Shown: positions 16,331 through 25,096, counted from the stretch's first letter. The stretch is DNA of 64,000 nucleotides from Kordiimonadales bacterium IMCC3096 (GCA_016865035.1 CP018227.1:2509501-2573500), one strand, 5' to 3'. Numbers and translations: made by a program. The notes: a model not told the origin generated them from the sequence alone.

Positions 16331-18646
16331 ATGCTGCATTTCTCCACCAAGGCGGAAACACTGGAAACACTCCGCGGGGACCTGACCACGGCGTCGATCG
16401 CGCCACAGGTCCATTTCACGGTGGTGGAGTGGCAGCAGAACCGGAACGCGATCCTGGAGACCCTTTCCGCCCGACTGGGGCCGGTTGCGGTCATCGTGCG
16501 GTCCAGTTGCGGGCGCGAGGACGGTGAACAGGCTTCGAATGCCGGTGCCTTTCTGTCCCTGCTGGATGTTGCGGAGGATGACCGGGCTGCTGCGATCGAC
16601 GAGGTGGTGGCAGCCTATGGTGTGACGGACGGGGCCGATCAGGTGCTGGTACAGCCGATGCTGCGCCAGGTTGTCCGGTCCGGCGTGGCCTTCTCCCATG
16701 ATCCGAGCACGGCAGCCCCCTACCGCATCATCAACTGGGTCGAGGGCACCGACACAACGGCAGTTACCGGCGGCAAGCATGTGCGTACCTGGCAGCAGGC
16801 GGCATGGTCGAAAGTCGACCCGCCCGCCGAACTGGAGCCGGTGCTTGTCCTGCTCGACGACATGCTGCTGCGCTCCGGTGGTCGCCCGGTTGACCTGGAG
16901 TTCGCCGTTACCCGCGAAGAGGGCGATGGGGAGAGGCTGTGGCTGTTGCAGGCGCGGCCGTTGATCCTTGACCGACCGGCCCAGGACCCCCTGGAACAGG
17001 CGCGTCTGCTGGGCCATGCGGCGGAACTGGTGGCGCGCGGCATGCGCCCGCATCCGTTCGTGAAGGGGGGCAGGACCGTCTTTGGCGTCATGCCTGACTG
17101 GAATCCGGCGGAGATCATCGGCCTGCGGCCCCGACCGCTGGCCCTGTCTCTCTATCGCGACCTGGTGACGGATTCGATCTGGGCGTATCAGCGTCACAAC
17201 TACGGCTATCGCAACCTGCGCAGTTGCCCGCTGATGCTGCACTTCCACGGCCTGCCGTACATTGACGTGCGGCTGTCCTTCAATTCCTTCGTGCCTGCCG
17301 CGCTGGATGATGGCATCGCCGGACGGCTGGTCGATCACTATGTCTCGCGTCTGCTGGCGGAGCCGACCCTGCACGACCGGATCGAGTTCGAGATCGTACT
17401 GTCCTGCTATTCCCTGGACATCGCCGACCGCACCCGCGCACTGCGGGAAGCCGGGTTCACCGAGACCGAGACCGGTCAGATCGCGGATGCGTTGCGTGAT
17501 CTGACGAACGGGATCATCGACCCGGAAAAGGGACTGTGGCGCACCGACGCCGCCAAGCTGGAGACGCTGGAGCGGCGGCGGGAGGAACTTCTGGCCGCGG
17601 ACACAAGTCCCGTGGATCGCATCTACTGGCTGCTGGAAGACACCAAGCGCTATGGCACCCTGCCGTTCGCGGGCCTCGCACGGGCCGGGTTCGTTGCGGT
17701 CCAGCTGTTGCGCTCCCTGGAGAAGGTCGGCGTCTTCTCGCCGGAGGACACGGATGCCTTCCTGCAATCCACCTCCACCGTGACAAGCCAGATGGCGGCG
17801 GATCGCTCCCGCCTGTCGCGCTCTGTGTTCCTGCAGAAGTACGGACACCTGCGCCCCGGTACCTACGACATTCTTTCCCGTCGCTACGACGAGGCGCCCG
17901 ACCTCTACTTCAACTGGTCGGAGCGGCCGGAACCGGTCGATGCGGCCCGGCCCTTCAGCATCAGCCTGCCGCAGATGAGGGAGATCGGGCGGCTGCTGGA
18001 CGAGCATGGTCTGCAGATCGATCCGGTGGGCCTGTTCAATTTCCTGCAGGCCGGAATCGAACTGCGGGAACAGGCGAAATTCGCCTTCACGCGGAACCTG
18101 TCCGACATCCTGTCCCTGCTGCAGGACTTCGGTGAGAGCCATGGCTTCAGCCGTGATGACCTCTCCTATTGCGACATCACGACGATCAAGGAACTGCAGA
18201 TCGCGGCCCTGGGCCCGAAGGAAGTGCTGGCCCGCAGCATCGAGGGCGGGCGCGCGCGCTATGCGGAGACGCTGACGCTTTCGCTGCCGCCCCTGATCCA
18301 GCGACCGGAGGACGTCTGGGGCTTCGAGTATCCTGCGATCAACCCGAACTTCATCACCCGCAGGCAGGTGACGGCGGAGGTTGGCGATCTGGAGCAGCGG
18401 GACGCACTGGCCGGATGCATTGTCTGCATCCCCAATGCCGACCCCGGCTACGACTGGCTGTTCTCCCGCGGGATCGCCGGTCTTGTCACCGCCTGGGGCG
18501 GGGCGAACTCGCACATGGCCATCCGCGCCGGGGAACTGGGGCTGCCCGCCGTCATCGGCGCGGGTGAGGTCAATTTCGAGAAGTGGTCGACCGCGCATCG
18601 CCTGCATATCGACTGCGCGGGGAAACTGGTCGAGATCATCGCATGA
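16331..18646 (+). CDS. L-glutamine kinase-like PEP-synthase family protein (Cj1418 type)
   Basis: A 771-residue protein with the domain order of PEP synthase-like dikinases: an N-terminal ATP-grasp (VRSSCGREDGE, about 57-67; DLEFAVTRE and LWLLQARPLIL near 200-220), a central helical region, and a C-terminal phosphohistidine swivel domain with GGANSHMAIRAGELGLPAVIG and the expected phospho-His at 728. The PEP/pyruvate barrel of true PEP synthase is absent. C. jejuni Cj1418 has this architecture and phosphorylates the amide of L-glutamine with ATP. The assignment rests on architecture plus the three neighbouring pathway genes. It overlaps the next gene by 4 bases. Confidence 0.82.
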   Translation: MLHFSTKAETLETLRGDLTTASIAPQVHFTVVEWQQNRNAILETLSARLGPVAVIVRSSCGREDGEQASNAGAFLSLLDVAEDDRAAAIDEVVAAYGVTDGADQVLVQPMLRQVVRSGVAFSHDPSTAAPYRIINWVEGTDTTAVTGGKHVRTWQQAAWSKVDPPAELEPVLVLLDDMLLRSGGRPVDLEFAVTREEGDGERLWLLQARPLILDRPAQDPLEQARLLGHAAELVARGMRPHPFVKGGRTVFGVMPDWNPAEIIGLRPRPLALSLYRDLVTDSIWAYQRHNYGYRNLRSCPLMLHFHGLPYIDVRLSFNSFVPAALDDGIAGRLVDHYVSRLLAEPTLHDRIEFEIVLSCYSLDIADRTRALREAGFTETETGQIADALRDLTNGIIDPEKGLWRTDAAKLETLERRREELLAADTSPVDRIYWLLEDTKRYGTLPFAGLARAGFVAVQLLRSLEKVGVFSPEDTDAFLQSTSTVTSQMAADRSRLSRSVFLQKYGHLRPGTYDILSRRYDEAPDLYFNWSERPEPVDAARPFSISLPQMREIGRLLDEHGLQIDPVGLFNFLQAGIELREQAKFAFTRNLSDILSLLQDFGESHGFSRDDLSYCDITTIKELQIAALGPKEVLARSIEGGRARYAETLTLSLPPLIQRPEDVWGFEYPAINPNFITRRQVTAEVGDLEQRDALAGCIVCIPNADPGYDWLFSRGIAGLVTAWGGANSHMAIRAGELGLPAVIGAGEVNFEKWSTAHRLHIDCAGKLVEIIA

Positions 18647-19257
18647 GCCGGCAGCCTGTCATCGCCGTTACCCAGCGTATCGACGATTACCCTGACCGGG
18701 GGGAGCGCAGGGACGCCCTGGATCAGGCACTGATACACTGGCTGGCGGACGCGGGCTTCACCGGCCTGCCGGTGGCAAATTCCTGGACTGGCGAGCAACT
18801 GGGCGACTGGCTGGCAATGGTCGACCCATTGGGTGTGGTCCTTTCCGGTGGCAATGACATCGGCACCTGTGCGGACCGGGATGCGGTCGAGCGCCATCTC
18901 ATCGCCTGGGCGCTGGACAATCGGCGGCCGCTTCTGGGCATCTGCCGGGGCATGCAGATGCTGGCCGTGGCGGCGGGCGGACAACTGAAACAGGTTTCAG
19001 GCCATGTCCGGACCCGGCATCAGCTCGCGGCCCCTTTCGGTGATGTGAACAGCTATCACGACAGCGCGCTGGCCGGATGCCCGACCGGGTACGGCGTGCT
19101 CGCCAGATCAGCCGATGGCGAGATCGAGGCCATGCAGCACGCGACCCACCCGGTTGTCGGCTGGATGTGGCATCCGGAGCGGGAGAGACCGTTCGATCAG
19201 GGTCATCTGGACCTGGCACGGGCACATTTTCATCAGACAGCAGTGGGGACGCCGTGA
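18643..19257 (+). CDS. Class I amidotransferase-like hydrolase, candidate gamma-glutamyl-CDP-amidate hydrolase (Cj1417 type)
   Basis: A 204-residue peptidase C26/GATase class I protein. The nucleophile Cys101 lies in LLGICRGMQML, and His177 and Glu179 in MWHPERE complete the triad. The Gly-rich oxyanion segment VLSGGNDIG is at about 67-75. There is no synthetase partner domain, consistent with a free-standing hydrolase that removes glutamate from a gamma-glutamyl compound. In C. jejuni Cj1417 releases cytidine diphosphoramidate in this way. The gene overlaps the kinase upstream by 4 bases and the cytidylyltransferase downstream by 1 base (TGATG). Confidence 0.84.
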   Translation: MSRQPVIAVTQRIDDYPDRGERRDALDQALIHWLADAGFTGLPVANSWTGEQLGDWLAMVDPLGVVLSGGNDIGTCADRDAVERHLIAWALDNRRPLLGICRGMQMLAVAAGGQLKQVSGHVRTRHQLAAPFGDVNSYHDSALAGCPTGYGVLARSADGEIEAMQHATHPVVGWMWHPERERPFDQGHLDLARAHFHQTAVGTP

Positions 19258-19967
19258 TGCGCGCCATCATCCTGGCCGCCGGTCGCGGTAGCCGCATGCA
19301 GACACTGACAGAGGAACAGCCGAAGTGCCTGACCGAGTTGCATGGCAAGCCGCTGCTGGCGCGACAGATCGAGGCCCTGCGCGGTGGCGGTATCAGCGAG
19401 ATCGGCATCGTCACGGGCTACAAGCGGGAGAAGCTGCAGCCCTACGGGCTGGTCGAGTTCCACAACCCGCTCTGGGAGACCACAAACATGGTTTCCTCGC
19501 TTGCTGCCGCTGACAGCTGGCTCACCGAAGGGCCATGCATCGTCAGCTATTCGGACATCTTCTACGAATCCTCTGCCGTCGAACTGCTGCGCGGGAGCAA
19601 GGCGGATATCGCCATCACGCATGACCCGGACTGGCTGGAGGTCTGGAGCAAGCGTTTCGACGACCCGCTGGAGGACGCTGAGACGTTCCGGCTCGACGGC
19701 GACCGCGTGGTCGAGATCGGCAACCGACCGCAGACGGTCGCGGAGGTCGAGGGCCAGTACATGGGCCTGCTGCGTTTCACGCCGACCGGTTGGGCGGAGG
19801 TGCAGCGCATCAGGTCGGAACTGCCGGAGGCGGAACGGAACCGCACCCACATGACCGGCCTGCTGGGGCGTATCATTGCCGCCGGTCGGGTGCCTGTGCG
19901 CGCGCTTGCCTACCGCGATGGCTGGGGAGAGATAGACACGGCGACGGACCTGGCGAGCTACCAGTAG
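19257..19967 (+). CDS. Nucleotidyltransferase, candidate CTP:phosphoglutamine cytidylyltransferase (Cj1416 type)
   Basis: A 236-residue GT-A-fold NTP transferase of the LicC/phosphocholine cytidylyltransferase type. The N-terminal loop IILAAGRGSRM, with PKCL shortly after, binds the nucleotide; SYSDIFYE and WGEIDTATDL supply the metal-binding Asp/Glu residues. By sequence alone it could be a choline-phosphate cytidylyltransferase, but no choline kinase or LicB/LicD gene is nearby, while the glutamine kinase-like and hydrolase genes overlap it. Cj1416 joins CTP to L-glutamine phosphate. It ends 8 bases from the convergent kinase gene. Confidence 0.84.
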   Translation: MRAIILAAGRGSRMQTLTEEQPKCLTELHGKPLLARQIEALRGGGISEIGIVTGYKREKLQPYGLVEFHNPLWETTNMVSSLAAADSWLTEGPCIVSYSDIFYESSAVELLRGSKADIAITHDPDWLEVWSKRFDDPLEDAETFRLDGDRVVEIGNRPQTVAEVEGQYMGLLRFTPTGWAEVQRIRSELPEAERNRTHMTGLLGRIIAAGRVPVRALAYRDGWGEIDTATDLASYQ

Positions 19968-19974
19968 GCCGCGC

Positions 19975-20502
19975 TCACTTCCGCAGCAGCGACAGGACCT
20001 GCACGGTCAGATCATCAATGCCCACCCCGGAGTCCCAGCGCAGGTGCAGATCGGGTGCGGTGGGATAGTCCACGGCGACATCCAGTCCGGACACATCGGT
20101 GATCTCGCCCGCGTCGAACCGGCGATAGATGCCCTTGGGATCACGCCGCCTGAGTTCCGCCAGCGGTACATCCAGGAATATCTCGGTATATCCGGGCAGG
20201 TTCTGCCGGTTCCAGTCCTGAACCTCGCGGTAGAGGGAGATGGTCGCGATGACGACAGTCAGACCCTGATTGCTCAACATGCCGCACAGGCGGCCATAGC
20301 GCAGGGCGAGATCGAGTCGCGCGGCACGGGTGTGGCTTGCCGCCGACGTCGCGGTCGGCCCGAAGACGGCACGCAACTCGTCCCCGTCCAGCAACACGAC
20401 AATTTCCCCCGACTGGCGCAGCCCGTCCGCGACAGGCCCGGCGAGAGTCGACTTGCCTGCACCGGACAGGCCGGTGATCCAGATCGTGCGACCGGTCTTC
20501 AT
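19975..20502 (-). CDS. APS kinase-like P-loop kinase, candidate cytidine diphosphoramidate kinase (Cj1415 type)
   Basis: A 175-residue adenylylsulfate kinase family protein. The P-loop is GLSGAGKST (11-19) and RRDPKGIYRRFDAGEI is the family's conserved region. It departs from true APS kinases: LDGDELRAVFG replaces the usual DGDNxRxGL, and YREVQDWNRQNLPGY replaces the ISP segment. No CysD/CysN sulfurylase genes are present in the window. Cj1415 phosphorylates the 3'-OH of CDP-amidate to make a PAPS-like donor. The gene overlaps the sulfotransferase-like gene upstream by 4 bases. A conventional APS kinase remains possible. Confidence 0.8.
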   Translation of the reverse strand: MKTGRTIWITGLSGAGKSTLAGPVADGLRQSGEIVVLLDGDELRAVFGPTATSAASHTRAARLDLALRYGRLCGMLSNQGLTVVIATISLYREVQDWNRQNLPGYTEIFLDVPLAELRRRDPKGIYRRFDAGEITDVSGLDVAVDYPTAPDLHLRWDSGVGIDDLTVQVLSLLRK

Positions 20503-21749
20503 GCTGCAGGGTCGCGGTCGAGGCGAAGATGGGCCAGCGGGCGTCGGACGGACCGTCGCAGCGCCAGCAGTTCCTTCAGGACCAGTGCTGTCTCCACCAG
20601 CCCCAGTCGCCGTGCGAAACGCTTCAGACCCCTGTCATGGGCAATGGTATCGGCGCGGAACCATTCCATGTGCGAAATCAGGATCCAGAGGAAACCAGCC
20701 AGCGATGTGGTGCCCACCGTTGCCGGGTCCGCATAGCCTGCGCTCCTGAGGAAAGGGCGCGTGAACCATTCGGCGAACCGGTACTCGTTCCGGCTCAGGC
20801 CTTTCTGCGTCCCGATGGTGGCGGGATAGATCAGCGCTGCACGCTTGTGTTCGAAGGTCGGAATGGGTGCACCGTCGGCACTGTTGCCGAGCCACGGAAT
20901 GTCACAGACCGATGACGCATGCAGCGCCGGATCGTCGCTGATGCCGAGCCAGAGGGCCAGGCGGCGCAGGATCCCGTCGGGATCCTCGTGCAGGGTGTTC
21001 AGGTCAAGCAGTCGAAGGCGGGACTCGTCGGACAGCTGCGCGGCCACCGCCTCCATGTTGCGCCAGCATGTGACTGACCAGCCCCGGACGTTGCGGCAAT
21101 AGTTGCGAAACGACGCATGTCCCGTCCGCCGGTCGAGGGTCAGGAAACTGAGGCCGCTCTCGATGGGGTGGCGGCAGGTTGCCAGGATCCGGGTCTCGGG
21201 AAATGCGCGCAGGATCGCCGGCATGTCGCCTGCAATGGCGCGATTGTTGTGATGCTGCAGTACCACGTACCGCAGACGATCCAGATCCTGCCCGCGAACG
21301 ACGGCCCACGCCACGGCGAGACTGACGTAGAGGCGCCTCTCCTCGGCGCTGTCGTTCAGGGTTTCCCAGGCCAGCCGGAAGGCATCCTCGAACTGCGGGC
21401 GGCGCTGCCGGAACCAGGTCGCCAGCGCATCGGCCATGGAGGCGTCTTCGCCCGCGAAGCTCCGGCCATCATGGAATTCCGGATGGGCATCGAGCCATGC
21501 CGAGATGTCCTGGCCAGCCGCCCTGAAACTGTCCGCGTGATGCCAGTGCTGTGCGACCTCCGAAAAGCAGACGACCTCCGGGTGGCCGTCGAACAGGGAC
21601 TGGATCAGGAACGAACCGGATCGTCCAAGGGGCGAGATGACGATCAGGTTCAGGCGGTCGGCGGCATCGCGGATATCCGCGCGTGCTGGCAGTGCGTCCA
21701 TTGCCGTCCCGTCAGGACTGGCGGTCTTGTCGGAGGTCAGGCTGCTCAT
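20499..21749 (-). CDS. Sulfotransferase-fold protein, candidate phosphoramidoyl or sulfuryl transferase
   Basis: A 416-residue protein with the two nucleotide-binding motifs of sulfotransferases: a 5'-phosphosulfate loop ISPLGRSGSFLIQSLFDGHP (about 38-57) and a 3'-phosphate motif ATCRHPIESGLSF (about 190-202) with the conserved Arg and Ser. No signal peptide is seen. It is the first gene of a two-gene operon with the APS-kinase-like gene, so it probably uses that enzyme's product. If the donor is 3'-phospho-CDP-amidate rather than PAPS, this would be the transferase that attaches phosphoramidate to a glycan (inference). The acceptor is unknown. Confidence 0.82.
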   Translation of the reverse strand: MSSLTSDKTASPDGTAMDALPARADIRDAADRLNLIVISPLGRSGSFLIQSLFDGHPEVVCFSEVAQHWHHADSFRAAGQDISAWLDAHPEFHDGRSFAGEDASMADALATWFRQRRPQFEDAFRLAWETLNDSAEERRLYVSLAVAWAVVRGQDLDRLRYVVLQHHNNRAIAGDMPAILRAFPETRILATCRHPIESGLSFLTLDRRTGHASFRNYCRNVRGWSVTCWRNMEAVAAQLSDESRLRLLDLNTLHEDPDGILRRLALWLGISDDPALHASSVCDIPWLGNSADGAPIPTFEHKRAALIYPATIGTQKGLSRNEYRFAEWFTRPFLRSAGYADPATVGTTSLAGFLWILISHMEWFRADTIAHDRGLKRFARRLGLVETALVLKELLALRRSVRRPLAHLRLDRDPAA

Positions 21750-21902
21750 TCACGGTGTCCGCTATCCTGCTGGCAGATCCCCGCTGGCGACGGATACGCA
21801 GTGTCGTGAAGCAGAGGCCTCGAATCTGGTCTCCAATCTGGAGGGAGAATCGGAATTGATCAAGGAACCGTCTTGCGGGCCAGGCAGGGGGCCGGACGCG
21901 GG

Positions 21903-22436
21903 TCAGGCAGCGAATACGCTGTCGGATTCATCCTGTTCCAGATCATCCGCACGGCGGCGCGGGGCGTCTTCAGGGGGGACTGTGCGTCGACGACGGTCGG
22001 GTCCGAAGAAATCATTGGTGCGGACAAAGGGGCGGGCATTCTCGATCACGGCTGTCAGGCGCTGGGCAAGTACCGCCACCGAAAGGGGTTTGGCCAGAAA
22101 TTCGGTGACACCGGCGTCGCGCGCGCCGATCACGCCGTCATGGTCACCAGCGCCCGAGATCATGATGATCGGCAGGAAGGGGTGGGGACTCTTCTCGTCG
22201 TTGCGCAGGTAGTGGACCAGTTCGATGCCCGACATGCCGTCCATGCGATGGTCCAGCAGCAAGATGTCGGGTACCGCCTGCTTCATGCGGCGCAGCGCCT
22301 GGTTGGCATCTGCGGCTTCCTGGACCATGCTCACACGCAGCGTCTCGAGTATGCGCACGATCAGCGCCCGCATCTGCCTGTTGTCATCGACGACCAGGAT
22401 GGAGATGCTGCTGAGGTCGAGTTTATCCTTGCCCAT
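21903..22436 (-). CDS. Stand-alone response regulator (CheY-like), tandem copy 2
   Basis: A 177-residue protein consisting of one receiver domain plus a charged tail. ILVVDDNRQ gives the acidic pocket, Asp62 in ILLLDHRMDGMSG is the phosphoacceptor, MISGAGDHD the Ser/Thr position and FLAKPLS the conserved Lys. After the receiver, ENARPFVRTNDFFGPDRRRR leads to a disordered, highly charged end. The ATG at 22436 is used (GAGG 7 bases upstream); a GTG one codon earlier is possible. The gene starts 9 bases after its paralogue's stop. No output domain is present, so it acts by protein contact or as a phosphate sink. Confidence 0.9.
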   Translation of the reverse strand: MGKDKLDLSSISILVVDDNRQMRALIVRILETLRVSMVQEAADANQALRRMKQAVPDILLLDHRMDGMSGIELVHYLRNDEKSPHPFLPIIMISGAGDHDGVIGARDAGVTEFLAKPLSVAVLAQRLTAVIENARPFVRTNDFFGPDRRRRTVPPEDAPRRRADDLEQDESDSVFAA

Positions 22437-22445
22437 CACATGGCC

Positions 22446-22994
22446 TCAGACATTGCCTGCTACGGGCATCGGGGGCAGGGCCGCAAGTGCGTCAAGTATG
22501 GGCGTGGCGTCGAGGGTGCGTCGGCGATCACCGGAATCGAGACCATGACCATCACGCCGGTCAGGACCGAAATAGGTCTTGGTCCGCACGAAGTTGCGCG
22601 GGTTCAGGATCACTTCCGACAGGCGGGTGGAAACCAGTGCCGCCGACAGGGGTTTCACGATGATGTCGTGGACACCGGCGTTGCGCGCCTCGATGATCGT
22701 GCGCTTGTCGGCATAGCCGGTGACCATCAGGATCGGCACATAGGGGTTCGGGCTTTCCTCGCTCCGGCGGACCAGACGGGTGAAGTCGGTGCCGGAGATC
22801 GGCTGCATCCGGTTGTCGATGATGACGATGTCGATGGGCTGGGAGCAGAGGATCTGGAAGGCGCTCACGCCGTCTTCCGCCATATGCATGGTCCGTACGC
22901 CCAGCGCCCGCAAGATCTGCACGATGATGTCCCGGATATGGCGGTTGTCGTCCGCCACCATGACCGAGAGCATGCTGAGATCGAGGTACTTCAA
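22446..22994 (-). CDS. Stand-alone response regulator (CheY-like), tandem copy 1
   Basis: A 182-residue single-receiver protein and paralogue of the next gene. VMVADDNRH, Asp60 in IVIIDNRMQPISG, MVTGYADK and IIVKPLSA are the receiver landmarks. The tail repeats the motif RNFVRTKTYFGPDRRDG seen in its neighbour. The start is a TTG at 22992-22994 with GGTGAC upstream, since the next ATG would cut into the acidic pocket. The pair lies beside regA/regB, but nothing in the sequence shows which kinase phosphorylates them. Confidence 0.88.
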   Translation of the reverse strand: MKYLDLSMLSVMVADDNRHIRDIIVQILRALGVRTMHMAEDGVSAFQILCSQPIDIVIIDNRMQPISGTDFTRLVRRSEESPNPYVPILMVTGYADKRTIIEARNAGVHDIIVKPLSAALVSTRLSEVILNPRNFVRTKTYFGPDRRDGHGLDSGDRRRTLDATPILDALAALPPMPVAGNV

Positions 22995-23087
22995 GGCGTC
23001 ACCACAGACAGGTCCACGGTACGCGCGCCCATCCGCGCATACACCGTGAACCCTAGTACTGAAGGCTTTCGCTTTGGTTAATCAGCC

Positions 23088-23663
23088 TCAGCGCGGGCTG
23101 CGCTTCGCCAGAATGCGCTGCAGGGTCCGGCGATGCATGTTCAGCCGCCGCGCCGTTTCCGACACATTGCGCCCGCAAAGCTCGTAGACCCGCTGGATAT
23201 GCTCCCAGCGCACACGGTCGGCGGACATGGGATTCTCCGGCGGTGCCGGCTTTTCCCCGTCGACGGCCAGCAGGGCATTCGCCACATCATCTGCATCGGC
23301 CGGCTTGGCCAGATAGTCGATGGCGCCGGCCTTCACCGCCGCGACGGCGGTCGCGATGTTGCCATAGCCGGTCAGCATGACCGCCCGCGCCTCGGGACGG
23401 ACCTCATGCAGGACACCGACGATATCCAGGCCGTTGCCATCCTCCAGCCGCAGATCGACGACGGCGAAGGCGGGACGCAGGCTGCGCACCATGGCGATGC
23501 CCTCCTCGACCGTCTCTGCCGCCTCCACATCGAAGCCGCGTTTTTCCATGGCGCGGGCCAGTCGCAGACGGAACGCCTTGTCATCATCGATGATCAGCAG
23601 GGAGCGATCCTCGAGGTCATTGATGTCGAGCATCTCCTCGTCACCGTCCTTCGCCATACGCAT
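23088..23663 (-). CDS. regA: Redox response regulator RegA/PrrA/ActR family
   Basis: A 191-residue DNA-binding regulator. The receiver domain runs from SLLIIDDDKAF through the phosphoacceptor Asp in AVVDLRLEDGNG, the TGYG and the Lys in YLAKPAD. A Pro-rich linker leads to the Fis-type helix-turn-helix RNVSETARRLNMHRRTLQRI, which is nearly invariant in RegA proteins. The ATG at 23663 follows AAGGGGACC; a second ATG lies two codons on. It follows regB by 46 bases in the same operon. RegA controls respiration, carbon and nitrogen fixation and, in phototrophs, photosynthesis genes. Confidence 0.94.
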   Translation of the reverse strand: MRMAKDGDEEMLDINDLEDRSLLIIDDDKAFRLRLARAMEKRGFDVEAAETVEEGIAMVRSLRPAFAVVDLRLEDGNGLDIVGVLHEVRPEARAVMLTGYGNIATAVAAVKAGAIDYLAKPADADDVANALLAVDGEKPAPPENPMSADRVRWEHIQRVYELCGRNVSETARRLNMHRRTLQRILAKRSPR

Positions 23664-23709
23664 GGTCCCCTTCTGCGTCGTTGGGTGCCGGATGCCGGAC
23701 GGTCCCCCG

Positions 23710-25029
23710 TCAGCCCCACGTACCCTGCTCAATAATGCCATGGGGCCAGCGAATGGCAACGCGTGCGCCACACGGTACGCCATTCTCGACCCGGTTGCTG
23801 AAGTCGACAGTCGCCCCGGAATGACCCAATAGCGTTGTCGCGATGAAAACGCCAAGTCCCATGCCGCCGCGCTGCCGTCTTGTGGTGGTATAGGGTTCGC
23901 CCAGTGTCTTCAAGACATCCTGCGGAAAGCCGGGTCCGTCATCCTCCAGCAGGATGGTGATTTCCGGCGTGTCCCAATAGATTTCGATGCGTACCTGTCG
24001 CCTGGAGAAATCGACGGCATTCTCGGTCAGGTTGGCCAGACCATGCAGGACTTCGGGACTGCGCGGCACCTCCGGCGGGTGGCCGGTCTGCGGCTCGATC
24101 ACGATACTGACCTCTGCGGTGCCATAGGGCTCGACCGCCGCTTCCACCAGCCCGACGATGGTGGTCTTGCGGAAGGTATCGTCCCCGTCGCCTGGTCGTC
24201 GTGAGAGTTCAGCCAGGATATCGCGGCAGCGCTCCGTCTGGCTGACCAGCAGGTCGATGTCCTCGGTCAGCGGGCTTCCCGTCTCCAGGTCGCGCTGCAG
24301 TTCCCTGGCGACCAGGTGGATGGTGCCGAGCGGGGTGCCGAGTTCGTGCGCGGCGGCGGCGGCGATTCCCCCGACCGCGCTGAGCTGTTGCTCCCGCGAC
24401 AGCGCCAGTTGCGTGGCGCGCAGGGCGTCGGACATGCGCTTGGTCTCGAAGGCGAGACGGCCCGCATAGGTCGACATGAAGGCGATCCCGAGAGCCAGCG
24501 CCATCCAGATCGCGCCGACATAGAGCGTCGGAAAATGCAGCCCCGCGCCGGCCCACGGCAGAGGCAGGTACCAGAAGGCCAGCAGACTGGTGAAGACCAG
24601 CGCCAGCAGGCCGAGTGCCGCCGTGCTGAGCACCGACAGGATCGTCGCGGAGATCGTCACCGGAACCAGGATCAGGATGACGAACGGGTTCGTCAGACCA
24701 CCTGTCATGTACAGCAGGGCCGCCAGTTGCAGCAGGTCATAGGCCAGGAACAGCGCCGCCCCCCGGTCCGACAGGCGCGCCGTTGCGGGATACTGGACCG
24801 CAAGGACGATGTTCAGCACGCCGGAGGCGAGAATGGTCAGCAGGCAGGGCAGAAAGGGAAACTCGAAATCCAGCCCGAAGCGGATCAGCAGGACCGAGAA
24901 GCTCTGGCCCAGCACGGCGATCCAGCGGATCAGGACCAGGGTCTGCAGGCGCACGCGTCCGGATCCGCTGACACCTGGGCTGGTGCCGACGACAAACAGG
25001 TCCTGGATTGCCATCTGTCGGTCGTTCAT
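23710..25029 (-). CDS. regB: Redox sensor histidine kinase RegB/PrrB/ActS family
   Basis: A 439-residue membrane kinase. Six hydrophobic segments lie in about 30-190. The ubiquinone-binding heptapeptide GGLTNPF is at 110-116, the H-box AAAAHELGTPLGTIH has His228, and the redox-active Cys268 sits in QTERCRDIL, as in Rhodobacter RegB. The ATPase domain follows, with NLTENAVDFS, DDGPGFP and the GMGLGVFI loop. The kinase responds to the quinone pool and to Cys oxidation and phosphorylates RegA, whose gene is next. All key residues are intact, so the sensor should be functional. Confidence 0.95.
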   Translation of the reverse strand: MNDRQMAIQDLFVVGTSPGVSGSGRVRLQTLVLIRWIAVLGQSFSVLLIRFGLDFEFPFLPCLLTILASGVLNIVLAVQYPATARLSDRGAALFLAYDLLQLAALLYMTGGLTNPFVILILVPVTISATILSVLSTAALGLLALVFTSLLAFWYLPLPWAGAGLHFPTLYVGAIWMALALGIAFMSTYAGRLAFETKRMSDALRATQLALSREQQLSAVGGIAAAAAHELGTPLGTIHLVARELQRDLETGSPLTEDIDLLVSQTERCRDILAELSRRPGDGDDTFRKTTIVGLVEAAVEPYGTAEVSIVIEPQTGHPPEVPRSPEVLHGLANLTENAVDFSRRQVRIEIYWDTPEITILLEDDGPGFPQDVLKTLGEPYTTTRRQRGGMGLGVFIATTLLGHSGATVDFSNRVENGVPCGARVAIRWPHGIIEQGTWG

Positions 25030-25037
25030 GCGGGATT

Positions 25038-25071
25038 CTTCCGCCGAGGGTCAGTTCTGCTCCGGCGGAAG
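25038..25071 (-). terminator. Hairpin between the carotenoid oxygenase gene and regB
   Basis: CTTCCGCCG (25038-25046) pairs perfectly with CGGCGGAAG (25063-25071) across a 16-base loop. It lies past the carotenoid oxygenase stop and before the regB start on the minus strand, so it may limit read-through into regB. No T-run follows. Confidence 0.45.
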
Positions 25072-25096
25072 ATAGCCCGTTTCGGGTCGCCCGCAA

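Noticed and set aside
16310-18607. A 765-codon open frame antisense to the glutamine kinase-like gene
   Set aside because: The plus-strand protein has ATP-grasp and phospho-His motifs; the opposite frame is a composition shadow.
19257-19967. Phosphocholine cytidylyltransferase (LicC) as the function of the nucleotidyltransferase
   Set aside because: No choline kinase, choline transporter or LicD gene is near, while three other phosphoramidate-pathway classes overlap or adjoin it. Not fully excluded.
15066-21749. Phosphoramidate cluster as a genomic island inserted at tRNA-Gln
   Set aside because: No integrase and no repeat of the tRNA 3' end was seen downstream; base composition looks like the rest of the window.
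23088-25029. RegB/RegA as evidence of photosynthesis
   Set aside because: RegBA homologues are common in non-phototrophic alphaproteobacteria, and no puf, bch or crt genes occur in the window.
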